Origin: an uncultured Pelagibacteraceae bacterium
GTDB taxonomy: Bacteria > Pseudomonadota > Alphaproteobacteria > Pelagibacterales > Pelagibacteraceae
Assembly (NCBI GenBank): GCA_902579115.1
Contig: CACHFP010000007.1
Coordinates: 1-33,832 of the forward strand
Direction of reading: 5' to 3'
Length of the DNA stretch: 33,832 nucleotides
The position numbers were made by a program, and so were the translations under genes. Below, in pieces: positions 1 through 8,523 of this stretch (position 1 is the first letter of the stretch; the number at the start of each line of letters is the position of its first letter). Under the pieces are notes generated by a model. The model was not told the origin of the DNA. It made no database searches and saw only the letters and a list, made by a program, of their open reading frames with translations.

Positions 1-606
1 TAAACTTTCAATTTTGAAAATTTTAGCAAGTAATATTAAAAAAATACTTAAAATTATTACAAAGATAAATTTATACCTTCTTAATAAAGAAAGAGTTAAA
101 AAAAAGATTATATAAATTGCTATTTCGATAGAGACGCTCCATATGGGCGCATTAAATGAGTGACCTTGTTCAAAACCCCATGAGGAGACAAAAAATAAAT
201 GTAAGAAAAAGTGATATAAATCATTAAACTCAACTATTTGAAAACTTTTAAAATGAAATAGACTGATATATTGCAGAACTGTAATTATAATTAATGTAGC
301 AAAATGAAGTGGGTAAAGTCTTGCAAATCTATTAAGAAAAAACTCTCGGCTTGTTATTAATTTTTCTTTACTTAAGTAAACATGAGCAAAAACAAACCCA
401 GATATAGCATAAAAAACATGCACACCGTAAATTCCATATTGGTAAAAAACATTTAAGAAATCTGAAAAAGGCAAATAAACAAAGGTTTCTTTATAATCTA
501 TAGATGAAGTTGAATTAAACGGACTGAAGAAATGTCTATAATGGTAAAATAGAACTGATAGTGATGTAAAAAATCTTAAAATTTCAATCCCAAAATATTT
601 TTTCAT
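1..606 (-). CDS. acyltransferase 3 (OafA/YrhL-type) membrane protein, C-terminus cut by window edge
   Basis: The reading frame is open from an ATG at 606 to the window start (202 codons), so the C-terminal part is missing. It begins MKKYFGIEILRFFTSLSVL. It shows the family signatures YGIYGVHVFYAISGFVFAH and FFLNRFARLYPLH (the R-x-x-R-x-x-P region), and further on IWSVSIEIAIY. Several hydrophobic segments are present. Known members are inner-membrane enzymes that transfer acetyl or similar groups to surface sugars, such as O-antigen or exopolysaccharide. It lies 4 nt after the GT61 gene on the same strand, so the two are probably one transcript, and it likely modifies the glycan made by this block. 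Substrate cannot be told from sequence. Confidence 0.85.
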   Translation of the reverse strand, partial: MKKYFGIEILRFFTSLSVLFYHYRHFFSPFNSTSSIDYKETFVYLPFSDFLNVFYQYGIYGVHVFYAISGFVFAHVYLSKEKLITSREFFLNRFARLYPLHFATLIIITVLQYISLFHFKSFQIVEFNDLYHFFLHLFFVSSWGFEQGHSFNAPIWSVSIEIAIYIIFFLTLSLLRRYKFIFVIILSIFLILLAKIFKIESL

Positions 607-610
607 AATC

Positions 611-1708
611 TCAATTTAGTTTTTCTTCAAGCGAAATCAATGGGATACTAATTAATCCTTGTTGATCATTTGAATATGTTGATGCCTCTACTGAAATATC
701 TCTAAAATTAAGTTTTAATTTTTTCGCAAGATTTGAGTACATGAAACCTGCATTAATTGTTTTCAACTCAAGAATTAAAGTTTGTGGTTTACAAAAAGTC
801 AAATTGGCAAATCCCGCACCATGTAAACCTACAATTTCAGAGGCATTATTAAATAAGTTTACTTGGTCTTCAAAAGGAAGATCGCTTAAAGTAATTATTG
901 AATATCCTTTTTTTATAAGAAATTTTTTCAGGTCTTCTTCATTTATTATTTTTCTAAACTTGCTATGATTAGATTTAGCATCTCTTCGATCTATATAAAA
1001 TTTTCTTGGAAACTGTTTTGATGTTTTTTTTAAAAATTTAGCCCTGAGAAAATGTATAATCCACTCTGGAATATTTTGAATTTCATTTGAAGGATCATTA
1101 TTTATCACATAAGGGTGATCGACCGCAAAAGCTATATCTGACTGGATATGTCTAAATTTTTTACTTGAAATTCTTTTTTCTTTCGGAATTTTAAGAAAAT
1201 CTAAGGTTTGGATTTGAAATTTTTCTTTTAAATCTGGAAATAAAAAATAGTCTATCTCATTTATATCTATTTTATCCTCTAAAATCTTAAGTCTGGGAAG
1301 GACATCATATAACCAATGCCAATAGTTTGAATTACCTGCCCCACCAGTTAAAAGGGAAAAAACAGAACCTTTAAGTTCTTTTCTAAATCTAGGTGTCCCT
1401 TTAGTGAGAACAATATTATTTGAGATATTTGAATTTTTTACATTTCTTAACTGAAAAGAAGGCCCCTCAATTAATTTATTTTCAGTTATGAATGCAGTAT
1501 CATTTATTGTATCTGTGTAAATTCTTCCTTTTTTTATTTTGAATATTTTATATGAAGAACTTTCGTCAAAAGTAGTTTTAATTACATCTATAAGCTCATG
1601 ATTTGCAGAATTGATAATCCCTTTGATTCTTCCGAAAAGAAAAGAAAAAATACTATACCCGATATATTTTGTTATAGATTGTAATTTCTTTTTTATAGAA
1701 TTAGTCAA
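611..1708 (-). CDS. glycosyltransferase family 61 (DUF563) protein
   Basis: 365 aa. The family 61 hallmarks are visible: YWHWLYDVLPRLKIL at about residues 129-143 and GLHGAGFANLTFCKP at about 290-305, the latter matching the HGAG-N block near the C-terminus of DUF563 proteins. Family members transfer sugars in capsule, O-antigen or N-glycan synthesis. No signal peptide is clear, though residues 14-27 are moderately hydrophobic. The start used is TTG at 1708 with no visible Shine-Dalgarno site; a later start is possible. It is divergent from gmd (51 nt apart) and 4 nt upstream of the acyltransferase gene. Donor and acceptor are unknown. Confidence 0.85.
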   Translation of the reverse strand: MTNSIKKKLQSITKYIGYSIFSFLFGRIKGIINSANHELIDVIKTTFDESSSYKIFKIKKGRIYTDTINDTAFITENKLIEGPSFQLRNVKNSNISNNIVLTKGTPRFRKELKGSVFSLLTGGAGNSNYWHWLYDVLPRLKILEDKIDINEIDYFLFPDLKEKFQIQTLDFLKIPKEKRISSKKFRHIQSDIAFAVDHPYVINNDPSNEIQNIPEWIIHFLRAKFLKKTSKQFPRKFYIDRRDAKSNHSKFRKIINEEDLKKFLIKKGYSIITLSDLPFEDQVNLFNNASEIVGLHGAGFANLTFCKPQTLILELKTINAGFMYSNLAKKLKLNFRDISVEASTYSNDQQGLISIPLISLEEKLN

Positions 1709-1758
1709 AATAATATTATAGTTATAATCTAAATTTAATAATTTTATAAAGCAAAATA

Positions 1759-2742
1759 ATGAAAAAAAAAGCTCTCATAACAGGTATTACTGGTCAAGAT
1801 GGATCTTATCTAGCTGAATTTTTGCTGAAAAAAGGTTACTCGGTTCATGGTATGGTGAGAAGAGTTGCTGCGGAAGATGAGTCTCATCGATTTTGGAGAT
1901 TAAGACATATAAAAAAAAATATAAATATTCATGCTGGATCTTTAGAAAGTTATGCAAGTGTAATTAATATTGTTACAAAAATAAAACCTCAAGAAATTTA
2001 TCACTTGGGCGCTCAAAGCTATATTGATTATGCTTTTAAAGATGAATTTTCCACAATTAATACAAATATTAACGGCACACATTTTTTACTATCTGCAATT
2101 AAAGAATTCTCTCCAAAAACAAAATTTTATTTTGCTGGATCGTCTGAAATGTTTGGAAAAGTTAGAGAAGTGCCACAAAATGAGAAAACCCCTTTCTATC
2201 CTAGATCTGTTTACGGTATATCAAAAGTAGCAGGGTTTGATTTAACAAGAAATTATCGAGAGGCATATAAATTATTTTGTTGTAGTGGAATACTATTTAA
2301 TCACGAATCTCCAAGACGTGGATTCGAGTTCGTTACTAGGAAAATTACTCATGCAGTTGCAAGAATAAAATTTGGACTTCAAAAAGATTTAGAGCTTGGA
2401 AACATTGATGCAAAAAGAGATTGGGGGCATGCAAAAGATTACGTTGAAGCAATGTGGTTAATGCTCAATAGAAAAAAACCTGAAGATTACGTTATCAGTA
2501 CGGGTAAACATTATACCGTAAGAGATTTTGCTAAACTTGCATTTAAATTAGTAGACTTAGACTACAAAAAATTTGTTAAAGTAGAAAAGAAATTATATCG
2601 CCCTTCTGAAGTTGAAAGTCTGCTAGGAAACTGTAATAAAGCTAAAAGAGAGTTAAAATGGAAGCCAAAATATGATTTTAAAAAGCTTGTAGAGGATATG
2701 GTGAAAGCTGATTTAGAATTCGTGGAAAAAGAGGGCTATTAA
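1759..2742 (+). CDS. gmd: GDP-mannose 4,6-dehydratase
   Basis: 327 aa extended short-chain dehydrogenase. The N-terminal NAD(P)-binding motif TGITGQDGSYLAEFL is at residues 8-22. The catalytic set is Ser128-Ser129-Glu130 in AGSSEMFG and Tyr152/Lys156 in YGISK. The later motifs NHESPRRGFEFVTRKIT and KRDWGHAKDYVEAMW are typical of Gmd. The enzyme converts GDP-D-mannose to GDP-4-keto-6-deoxy-D-mannose, the precursor of fucose, rhamnose, perosamine and other deoxysugars. No GDP-fucose synthase or Rmd is seen in the window, so the next step must be encoded elsewhere or be done by an atypical partner such as the nearby C-methyltransferase. It is a little shorter than most Gmd proteins. Confidence 0.92.
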   Translation: MKKKALITGITGQDGSYLAEFLLKKGYSVHGMVRRVAAEDESHRFWRLRHIKKNINIHAGSLESYASVINIVTKIKPQEIYHLGAQSYIDYAFKDEFSTINTNINGTHFLLSAIKEFSPKTKFYFAGSSEMFGKVREVPQNEKTPFYPRSVYGISKVAGFDLTRNYREAYKLFCCSGILFNHESPRRGFEFVTRKITHAVARIKFGLQKDLELGNIDAKRDWGHAKDYVEAMWLMLNRKKPEDYVISTGKHYTVRDFAKLAFKLVDLDYKKFVKVEKKLYRPSEVESLLGNCNKAKRELKWKPKYDFKKLVEDMVKADLEFVEKEGY

Positions 2743-2753
2743 TAATTTTAATT

Positions 2754-3632
2754 GTGAAGAGTCTTTTTAAAAAATTTTTTAAAGATAAAAATCAAATAAA
2801 CGAAAAAAGATACCAGGAATATATACTCCCTAAAATCAAGGAATTTAAAAAAAAGATAGATTCTAAATCTGAGATTTCTTTTTTACATTATGGACATCTT
2901 GGAGACATCATAAATAGCCTCCCCGTTGTTCAGGAACTTTCTAAAACAAAAAAATGTAATTTATTTATTGAAAAAAATAAGAAAATTCCTGGTCATGTTG
3001 TATCGAAAGATCATCCATCGGGGGGAGTATTTTTAGAGGAAAAAAGTATCGATAAGTTAATTCCTCTTTTAAAATACCAAAAATTTTTAAACAATGTTGA
3101 AGTTTACAATGATCAAAAAATCGATATTGATTTGAATTTTTTTAGAGAGTTACCAATTAATTTTAACATCGACTCAGTGAGATGGTATTCACATTTAACT
3201 GGTTGTTTTCCAAATCTCACAAACAACTATTTGGAAGTTCATAAGAATAGTAAATTTCAAAACTATGTTGTAATTATGAGAAGTCTTAGACGCCAAAATA
3301 AACAATTAGACTTCTCTTTTTTATCAAATTATAAAAACTTAGTTTTTGTTGGTTTAAAAGATGAATTTGATGATTTGAAAGGTCAAATAAATAATCTCGA
3401 ATTTTATGACTGTGAAGATTTTCTTGAACTAGCATCTATAATCAGAAGTTCGAAACTTTTTATTGGAAATTTATCATTTGGATACGCATTGGCTGAGGCT
3501 CTTAAAGTACCAAGATTGTTAGAATCAGCACCAAATTTTCCTCTTGTATATCCAAATGGTAATTATGGATATGATTTCTATTTTCAAGTCCACTTTGAAG
3601 AGTTAGTTGAAAAATTGTATAAACTTAAATAA
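2754..3632 (+). CDS. GT-B-like protein, glycosyltransferase family 9-like
   Basis: 292 aa, GTG start 11 nt after gmd, so cotranscribed. The N-terminal part contains LHYGHLGDIINSLPVVQEL, resembling the GD-x(3)-P nucleotide-sugar-side loop of heptosyltransferase-type GT-B enzymes. The C-terminal part has LASIIRSSKLFIGNLSFGYALAE, resembling the S-x-x-G-x-S-G-x-x-x-A block of that family. Overall similarity is weak and the length is short for a complete GT9. It may be a divergent transferase for the surface glycan or a non-catalytic relative. The lysine-rich N-terminus (about 40 residues) has no clear domain. Its 3' end overlaps the converging methyltransferase gene by 8 nt. Confidence 0.6.
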   Translation: MKSLFKKFFKDKNQINEKRYQEYILPKIKEFKKKIDSKSEISFLHYGHLGDIINSLPVVQELSKTKKCNLFIEKNKKIPGHVVSKDHPSGGVFLEEKSIDKLIPLLKYQKFLNNVEVYNDQKIDIDLNFFRELPINFNIDSVRWYSHLTGCFPNLTNNYLEVHKNSKFQNYVVIMRSLRRQNKQLDFSFLSNYKNLVFVGLKDEFDDLKGQINNLEFYDCEDFLELASIIRSSKLFIGNLSFGYALAEALKVPRLLESAPNFPLVYPNGNYGYDFYFQVHFEELVEKLYKLK

Positions 3633-4842
3633 TTTTTAACTTTGGCAACGGAAATATAAATTTAGTTCCTTTGTTTCTCATTAATTGTTCCCGAATTAGA
3701 ATTTCTTTTTTAAAATGCCAAGGTAAAACAAGATAATAGTTTGGTTTCTGAAATCTAGAAATTGCTTCTGAGATAATTTTAATATTAGTTCCAGGCGTGT
3801 ATAGATTGTACTTGTTTTTATTTCTTTCAGCTACGCATTCAATGAGTTTATTATTAATACCGTAATATTGAAGCAAAACATTGCCTTTTGTGGATGCGCC
3901 ATAACCATGTACCTTTTTTCCCGCTTTTCTTATTTTTTTCAAGAAGGAAACAAGATTTATCTTTGATTTATTTATGTCCTTTAGAAATTTTTTGTACGTT
4001 TTTTCCTCATTCAATTTTAACTTTCTCTCAGTTTTTAATATTTTATTTATGTTTCTTTGATTATCTAAAAATTTTGAATTTTCATGACAAATAAAAAATT
4101 GTTTACTTGCACCATTAATTTCATTTTTTTTAATTTCAAATACTCTTAAATTATTTTTTTTACATAAATTAATTATTACTTTAGTGCTATAATACTCTAA
4201 ATGTTCATGGCAGATTGTATCAAACATTTTGTATTCAATTATCGAAGCTAAATCTGCAAATTCTAATAAAAGAATTCCATCATTAGACAATATTTTTTTT
4301 ACATCATTTATAAATTTATTTGGATCAGTCAAATCATAAAATACGGATAGTGCAGTTATTATTTTAAATTTTTTTTTGATTTTAGTTTGTATTTTTTTAG
4401 CCGAAAAAAAATCTGAAATTTTATAATTTATTTCTTTATAATTATTTTTATATTTATCGAGTATTGGGTCAATACCAAATGTAATAATATTTTTTTTATA
4501 GCATTTTAGTAAAGAACCATCGTTGCTAGCAATGTCTAAAACATAATCATTTTTTTTTAATCGAGCTTTTTTGGATAAAATATTTACTACTTTTTTGACG
4601 TGGCTGAGCATTGTTGAATTTATACCAGTCCTGTATCCATAATCAGGTCCGTATAAATATTTTAAATTAAAGTTGTGTCCAAGTTGTACTAATTCACAGT
4701 TTTTACAAATTACTAAATCAATAAGCTCCTTTTTTATTTTTTGGTTTAAAGACGGAAATTTTCCTGTGAAGCATTGTTTACCTAACGAAAATAATTTTTT
4801 AATAGTTTTTTTTTTACAAATTCTACATCTTAAAATTCTCAT
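3625..4842 (-). CDS. sugar C-methyltransferase, zinc-binding N-terminus
   Basis: 405 aa with the three-part layout of NDP-hexose C-methyltransferases (TylC3/TcaB9 type). An N-terminal zinc site is formed by Cys6, Cys9, Cys46 and Cys49 (CRIC and CKNC). The SAM-binding core has VLDIASNDGSLL at residues 101-112. HEH at 212-214 lies in CHEHLEYYS, the catalytic His-Glu-His of this family. The C-terminal domain has VHGYGASTKGNVLLQYYG and ends with LPWHFKKEIL. These enzymes add a methyl branch at C3 or C5 of 4-keto-6-deoxy nucleotide sugars. It lies next to gmd, which produces a 4-keto-6-deoxy sugar, so a methyl-branched GDP-sugar is plausible. The pathway is inference; the family call is strong. 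Confidence 0.85.
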   Translation of the reverse strand: MRILRCRICKKKTIKKLFSLGKQCFTGKFPSLNQKIKKELIDLVICKNCELVQLGHNFNLKYLYGPDYGYRTGINSTMLSHVKKVVNILSKKARLKKNDYVLDIASNDGSLLKCYKKNIITFGIDPILDKYKNNYKEINYKISDFFSAKKIQTKIKKKFKIITALSVFYDLTDPNKFINDVKKILSNDGILLLEFADLASIIEYKMFDTICHEHLEYYSTKVIINLCKKNNLRVFEIKKNEINGASKQFFICHENSKFLDNQRNINKILKTERKLKLNEEKTYKKFLKDINKSKINLVSFLKKIRKAGKKVHGYGASTKGNVLLQYYGINNKLIECVAERNKNKYNLYTPGTNIKIISEAISRFQKPNYYLVLPWHFKKEILIREQLMRNKGTKFIFPLPKLKII

Positions 4843-4930
4843 TAATATCTTATATCAATGGATTTGTTAGTAATAAATTAAAAATAACTACCTAAAGTTT
4901 ATAGTTTTGAGAAATTTGTTGGAATAATAA

Positions 4931-5119
4931 TTAAATTGTTAAGATGATGCCAAAAACTGTTACTGCTGAAACCGCTGCAACTCCAAGAGCTATGTTTCTT
5001 TTTTTTTCGTTTTTCTTTTCTTCGTTAATTCTAGACAGTAGATCTGTTAATTTTACTTTGCTTTGAGGTTTTAATTGCTCTATGTCTGAATAATTTTCAA
5101 ATTTATACTGTGAACTCAT
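4931..5119 (-). CDS. small single-pass membrane protein, unknown function
   Basis: 62 aa. Residues 1-40 are charged and hydrophilic, with a possible short coiled region (LTDLLSRINEEKKNEKKRN). Residues about 42-61 form one hydrophobic helix (ALGVAAVSAVTVFGIILTI) ending at the C-terminus, so the protein is probably tail-anchored with the charged part in the cytoplasm. It stands alone between the C-methyltransferase and the aminotransferase on the same strand. I do not recognise a family. Confidence 0.6.
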   Translation of the reverse strand: MSSQYKFENYSDIEQLKPQSKVKLTDLLSRINEEKKNEKKRNIALGVAAVSAVTVFGIILTI

Positions 5120-5218
5120 ATGTTAATTAAATCACAAAAAAAAATAGTTTAAATAGTATATTTGATCAAAATGGTCTAGCTAAAGTGATTCGACCCAAAA
5201 TGAGTAACTCTTATTAAC

Positions 5219-6556
5219 TTATGAATTAATGTGGTTTGAAATACCTAGACGCATTTTTTCAATAATCTCATCTATATCTTTCTTATCGCAAACAAATGGA
5301 GGTGCAATAATTAAAGCATCTCCAGTTGGTTTAATATTAACTCCAGCATCATAACATTTTTTATAAACGTTAAAGCCAGCTTTTCCTGGTTTATCACGCA
5401 TAGAAATATCTACACCGCCTAATAAGCCGTAATTTCTTATGCTGTCAACACAGCTGAGATCTTTTAAAGAATGTAAGCCCTCCTCAAAATATTTTGATAA
5501 ATTTTTAACTCTATTAAAGATATCTTCTTTCTCAAATATTTTTTGTACTGCGATTGCGGCTGATACAGCTACAGGTATACCAGAATAAGTATAACCATGA
5601 AATAATTCAACAGCTCCATCCGGTGAAGCATCCATAACTGACTGATAAATATTTTCTCTAACTGCTACTACCCCCATAGGTACAATCCCATTTGTTGTAG
5701 CCTTAGCCATTGTTATAATATCAGGTGTTACACCAAATTCTTGAGCTGCAAAAGCTGACCCTGTTCTTCCCCAACCAGTGACAACCTCATCAAAAATTAA
5801 AAGTATACCGTGCTTATCACAAATTTTTCTTAACTTTTGTAAATAATCTTTAGGAGGAATTAAAGTACCAGTAGATCCTGCAATTGGTTCAACAATACAT
5901 GCTGCTATATTTTCTCCACCTAATTTTTTTGCAATTACTTCTAAATCATTTGCTAGTTCAGATCCTGTATCTGGCTGACCTTTTATGAATTTATGATCAG
6001 GTAAAAAAGTATGTCTCATGTGTTCTACACCTGGCATTAAAATATTTTTAAATTCTTTTGAATTGTTTGGAATACCGCCAACTGTTAAAGCTCCAATATT
6101 CATACCATGATAACCTCTTTCTCTTCCTACAAACTTAAATCTATTATTTTGTCCTATGGATCTAAAATATGCTACTGCAATTTTAATTGCTGTCTCTACA
6201 GCAGTAGATCCACAAATTGTATAAAAAATTCTATTTAAATCCTCCGGAGTTTTTTGAGCTATCATCGTTGCTAATTCGAATGAGCCTCCATAACCTTGTT
6301 GAAAGGGCATAGTGTAATCTAAGTTTTCTAGTTGATTTTTAATTGCTTCAATGATTTCTTTTCGTCCATGACCTAGAGGATTACAATACAACCCAGAACT
6401 TCCATCAATCAAAGTATTTCCATCATGAGTTTTTAGGTAAATGCCTTCAGCCTTTACAATAATACGAGGATTTTTCTTAAAATCTTTATTGGATGAAAAT
6501 GGCATCCAATGTTCATTTAAAGAATTAGGTATTTTATTCTGAAATGATGTGCTCAC
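5219..6556 (-). CDS. class III omega-amino acid aminotransferase (beta-alanine:pyruvate type)
   Basis: PLP-dependent fold-type I class III enzyme, 445 aa from the GTG start at 6556. Visible are NSLNEHWMPF near the N-terminus, the cofactor loop CGSTAVETAIK, the YHG aromatic motif in RGYHGMN, the pyridoxal aspartate in LIFDEVVTGWGRTG, and the Schiff-base lysine in ITMAKATTNGIVPMG. The entry sequence (EHWMPF, DGSSGLYCNPLGHGR) fits omega-amino acid:pyruvate transaminases, which use beta-alanine, taurine or similar amines; exact substrate is uncertain. The frame stays open to an ATG at 6592. I prefer GTG 6556 because the extra 12 residues do not resemble the family and a perfect TATAAT lies inside them, 6 nt upstream of the GTG. 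Confidence 0.85.
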   Translation of the reverse strand: MSTSFQNKIPNSLNEHWMPFSSNKDFKKNPRIIVKAEGIYLKTHDGNTLIDGSSGLYCNPLGHGRKEIIEAIKNQLENLDYTMPFQQGYGGSFELATMIAQKTPEDLNRIFYTICGSTAVETAIKIAVAYFRSIGQNNRFKFVGRERGYHGMNIGALTVGGIPNNSKEFKNILMPGVEHMRHTFLPDHKFIKGQPDTGSELANDLEVIAKKLGGENIAACIVEPIAGSTGTLIPPKDYLQKLRKICDKHGILLIFDEVVTGWGRTGSAFAAQEFGVTPDIITMAKATTNGIVPMGVVAVRENIYQSVMDASPDGAVELFHGYTYSGIPVAVSAAIAVQKIFEKEDIFNRVKNLSKYFEEGLHSLKDLSCVDSIRNYGLLGGVDISMRDKPGKAGFNVYKKCYDAGVNIKPTGDALIIAPPFVCDKKDIDEIIEKMRLGISNHINS

Positions 6557-6562
6557 AATTAA

Positions 6563-6568
6563 ATTATA
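6563..6568 (-). promoter_or_regulatory. candidate -10 box TATAAT for a leaderless aminotransferase mRNA
   Basis: On the minus strand the sequence reads TATAAT, then TTAATT, then the GTG start. A -10 hexamer normally places transcription start about 7 nt downstream, which would be at the GTG itself. No Shine-Dalgarno site precedes the GTG and no convincing -35 box is seen. AT-rich DNA produces such hexamers by chance, so confidence is moderate. Confidence 0.4.
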
Positions 6569-6789
6569 GCAAAGTAATTTTTTGAAAGCCATCTAAATAT
6601 TATGAGAAAATTAAAATAATTGAGGAGACAGCATCGTTGAAAATGTCGCAAAAAAATATTTCTAATATGAAGTAATATCATTAGAAATTTTATTATTTTA
6701 AAAAAGGATTAATTGTTGATATCATAATTAGAAAAGTATTAAACAAAACTATTCCTTAAATACGAGTGGGTTAATCCATTGAAAAATTT

Positions 6790-7482
6790 ATGATTGGAAT
6801 ACTTGGTGGAATGGGCACACAAGCAGGTTTAGACTTTTGTTCAAAGCTTGCTAAATTAAATAGAGGAAAAGCAGACCAAAAGTATCCCTTGTTTGTTTTA
6901 TACAATAAAGCAAACATTCCTGACAGAAAACAAAATCTTAGAAAATACAATAAGGTTTTGAAAAGCCTAATACACGGATGTAAATTTTTACAAAAAAATA
7001 ATTGTAAGTTTGTTTCAATTCCATGTAACACTGCCCATTACTGGTATAAAGATCTAAAAAAAAAAATAAAGATCCCTATCTTAAATATGCCTGAGATTGT
7101 ATATTTGAACGCAAAAAAAAATTGTAAAAAAAATTCTAAAATTGGCCTTTTAGCTACAGACACGACCATTAAAACAGGAATTTACAATTACTACTTCGAC
7201 AAAAATTATCATTTAGTAATACCCAGTAAAAAACTTCAAATAAAAAGTGTAAATAAATCAATCAGACTAGTTAAAATGGGTAAAACTAAAGAGGCTGAGA
7301 GAGCTATTAAACCTGCAGTTAACTATTTAATAAAAATGGACTGTAAAAAAATCATTTTGGGCTGTACTGAGTTGCCAATAGCGATTTTTGCATATAAATC
7401 TTTCAAGAAAGCTAAGTTATCAAAAACATTCATGGACCCAAATTTAATTTTAGCTGAAGCTTCAATGCGGAAATATAAATGA
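6790..7482 (+). CDS. aspartate/glutamate racemase family protein
   Basis: 230 aa. The N-terminal GILGGMGTQAG, the first catalytic cysteine Cys79 in IPCNTAHYW, and the second Cys192 in LGCTELP give the two-cysteine, PLP-independent acid/base pair of Asp/Glu/hydantoin racemases. DTTIKTGIYNYYF between them fits the amino-acid racemase (RacD-like) branch. It would interconvert L- and D-forms of an acidic amino acid in the cytoplasm; whether for peptidoglycan or for D-amino acid use is not visible. The 3' end overlaps the next gene by 4 nt (ATGA), indicating translational coupling with a methyltransferase, an unusual partner. Confidence 0.85.
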   Translation: MIGILGGMGTQAGLDFCSKLAKLNRGKADQKYPLFVLYNKANIPDRKQNLRKYNKVLKSLIHGCKFLQKNNCKFVSIPCNTAHYWYKDLKKKIKIPILNMPEIVYLNAKKNCKKNSKIGLLATDTTIKTGIYNYYFDKNYHLVIPSKKLQIKSVNKSIRLVKMGKTKEAERAIKPAVNYLIKMDCKKIILGCTELPIAIFAYKSFKKAKLSKTFMDPNLILAEASMRKYK

Positions 7483-8186
7483 AAAAACTTCAAAACTGGG
7501 ATAATAAAACCTGGTTATCATCTAAATCGTATATCTCTCATTTTAACAAATTTCTTGAAACAAAAATAAATTTTAACAAAGATTTAAAAATATTAGATAT
7601 TGGATGCGGAAGAGCAAATATTATTTCTGCCCTTCAAAAGAAATATAAATTTAAAAACAAACCCATAGGAATTGATGTTGTTGCTAACAAGGATGTTAAA
7701 AAGAATATTGTATTTAAGCGAGTGGATGCCCTAAAATATTTAAATAAAAATGAAAAATATGATCTAATCTTAATCAAACAAACCATTCATTTTTTTTCAA
7801 AAACAAATTTAAATCGCCTCCTTAATCTTGCTCAAGAAAGTTTAAACCCCAAAGGCAAAATATTAATATTTTCATTAAAAACAAAAAATAATAAGATACC
7901 TTGTTTTAAGAAAATGAGAAAAAATTTAGAAAAAAGTTTAAAAAGGGACGAAGTTTTATTTGATGTAGTCAAAAAAAACTTAAAAGAAATAAGCTACACA
8001 AACTTTAACTTTAAAGTTGATCTCTCTAAACACAAATACGTAAGAATGATTAGGAAGAGATATATTTCATGCTTATTAAATATGAATAATAAAGAAATTA
8101 AATTTGGTATCAGTGAAATTAAATCTAAGTATAAAAATCAAATAAAATTCACTGATACCTTAAAATGTATTAGCTACAGGAAATAA
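7479..8186 (+). CDS. class I SAM-dependent methyltransferase
   Basis: 235 aa. SAM motif I is ILDIGCGRANII at residues 38-49, followed by an acidic strand end (IGIDVV) and DALKYL, then YDLILIKQTIHFF as the motif IV region. The C-terminal half is lysine-rich and unlike a known substrate domain. It starts inside the stop of the racemase gene, so the two are coupled. The target molecule is unknown. Confidence 0.75.
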   Translation: MKKLQNWDNKTWLSSKSYISHFNKFLETKINFNKDLKILDIGCGRANIISALQKKYKFKNKPIGIDVVANKDVKKNIVFKRVDALKYLNKNEKYDLILIKQTIHFFSKTNLNRLLNLAQESLNPKGKILIFSLKTKNNKIPCFKKMRKNLEKSLKRDEVLFDVVKKNLKEISYTNFNFKVDLSKHKYVRMIRKRYISCLLNMNNKEIKFGISEIKSKYKNQIKFTDTLKCISYRK

Positions 8187-8197
8187 TTATTTTCCTG
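8177..8197. repeat. inverted repeat between converging genes
   Basis: A 7-bp stem, CAGGAAA with TTTCCTG, encloses a 7-nt AT loop and spans the stop codons of the methyltransferase (+) and GYD gene (-). It could form a hairpin in both transcripts and help end transcription. There is no T-tract after it on the plus strand, so an intrinsic terminator is only a possibility. Confidence 0.35.
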
Positions 8198-8510
8198 GTT
8201 CTTTGTATGATGAAGCCATTTTCTGAGCTGTTTTAGCTATCTCATTAAGATCTACATCTTCTAAAATTGTAAAATCTGAAACAGCACCACTAGAAACAGC
8301 AACCATTGCAGCTGCAGCAGCTTGTTCGAAAGTTCCTTCAATCACTGCCATAAAGTCGTATTTTCCTCTTAGGCCTGAGTATTGAGTTACTTTAGCTCCT
8401 ACAGAAGCAGCAAGTGCAGATGTAGCAGCTTTTCTGTCAGTAGAAGGATTGCTTACAAATCCCCCCAAACCTTTAGCTGTGTAACATCCTAATGTATAAA
8501 ATTTTGCCAT
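8187..8510 (-). CDS. GYD domain protein
   Basis: 107 aa. Matches the GYD family by YSGLRGKYDFMAVIEG (the G-x-YD core), followed by an alanine-rich helix and a strand of the small alpha+beta fold. GYD proteins are small and mostly uncharacterised; the fold is thought to be a ferredoxin-like dimeric barrel. It is the last gene of a seven-gene minus-strand operon (10528 to 8187). It has a strong Shine-Dalgarno site (GGAAAGGGG) before its ATG and lies 13 nt after the ABM-like gene. It ends directly against the converging methyltransferase gene. Function unknown. Confidence 0.75.
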   Translation of the reverse strand: MAKFYTLGCYTAKGLGGFVSNPSTDRKAATSALAASVGAKVTQYSGLRGKYDFMAVIEGTFEQAAAAAMVAVSSGAVSDFTILEDVDLNEIAKTAQKMASSYKEPGK

Positions 8511-8523
8511 TGTTACCCCTTTC

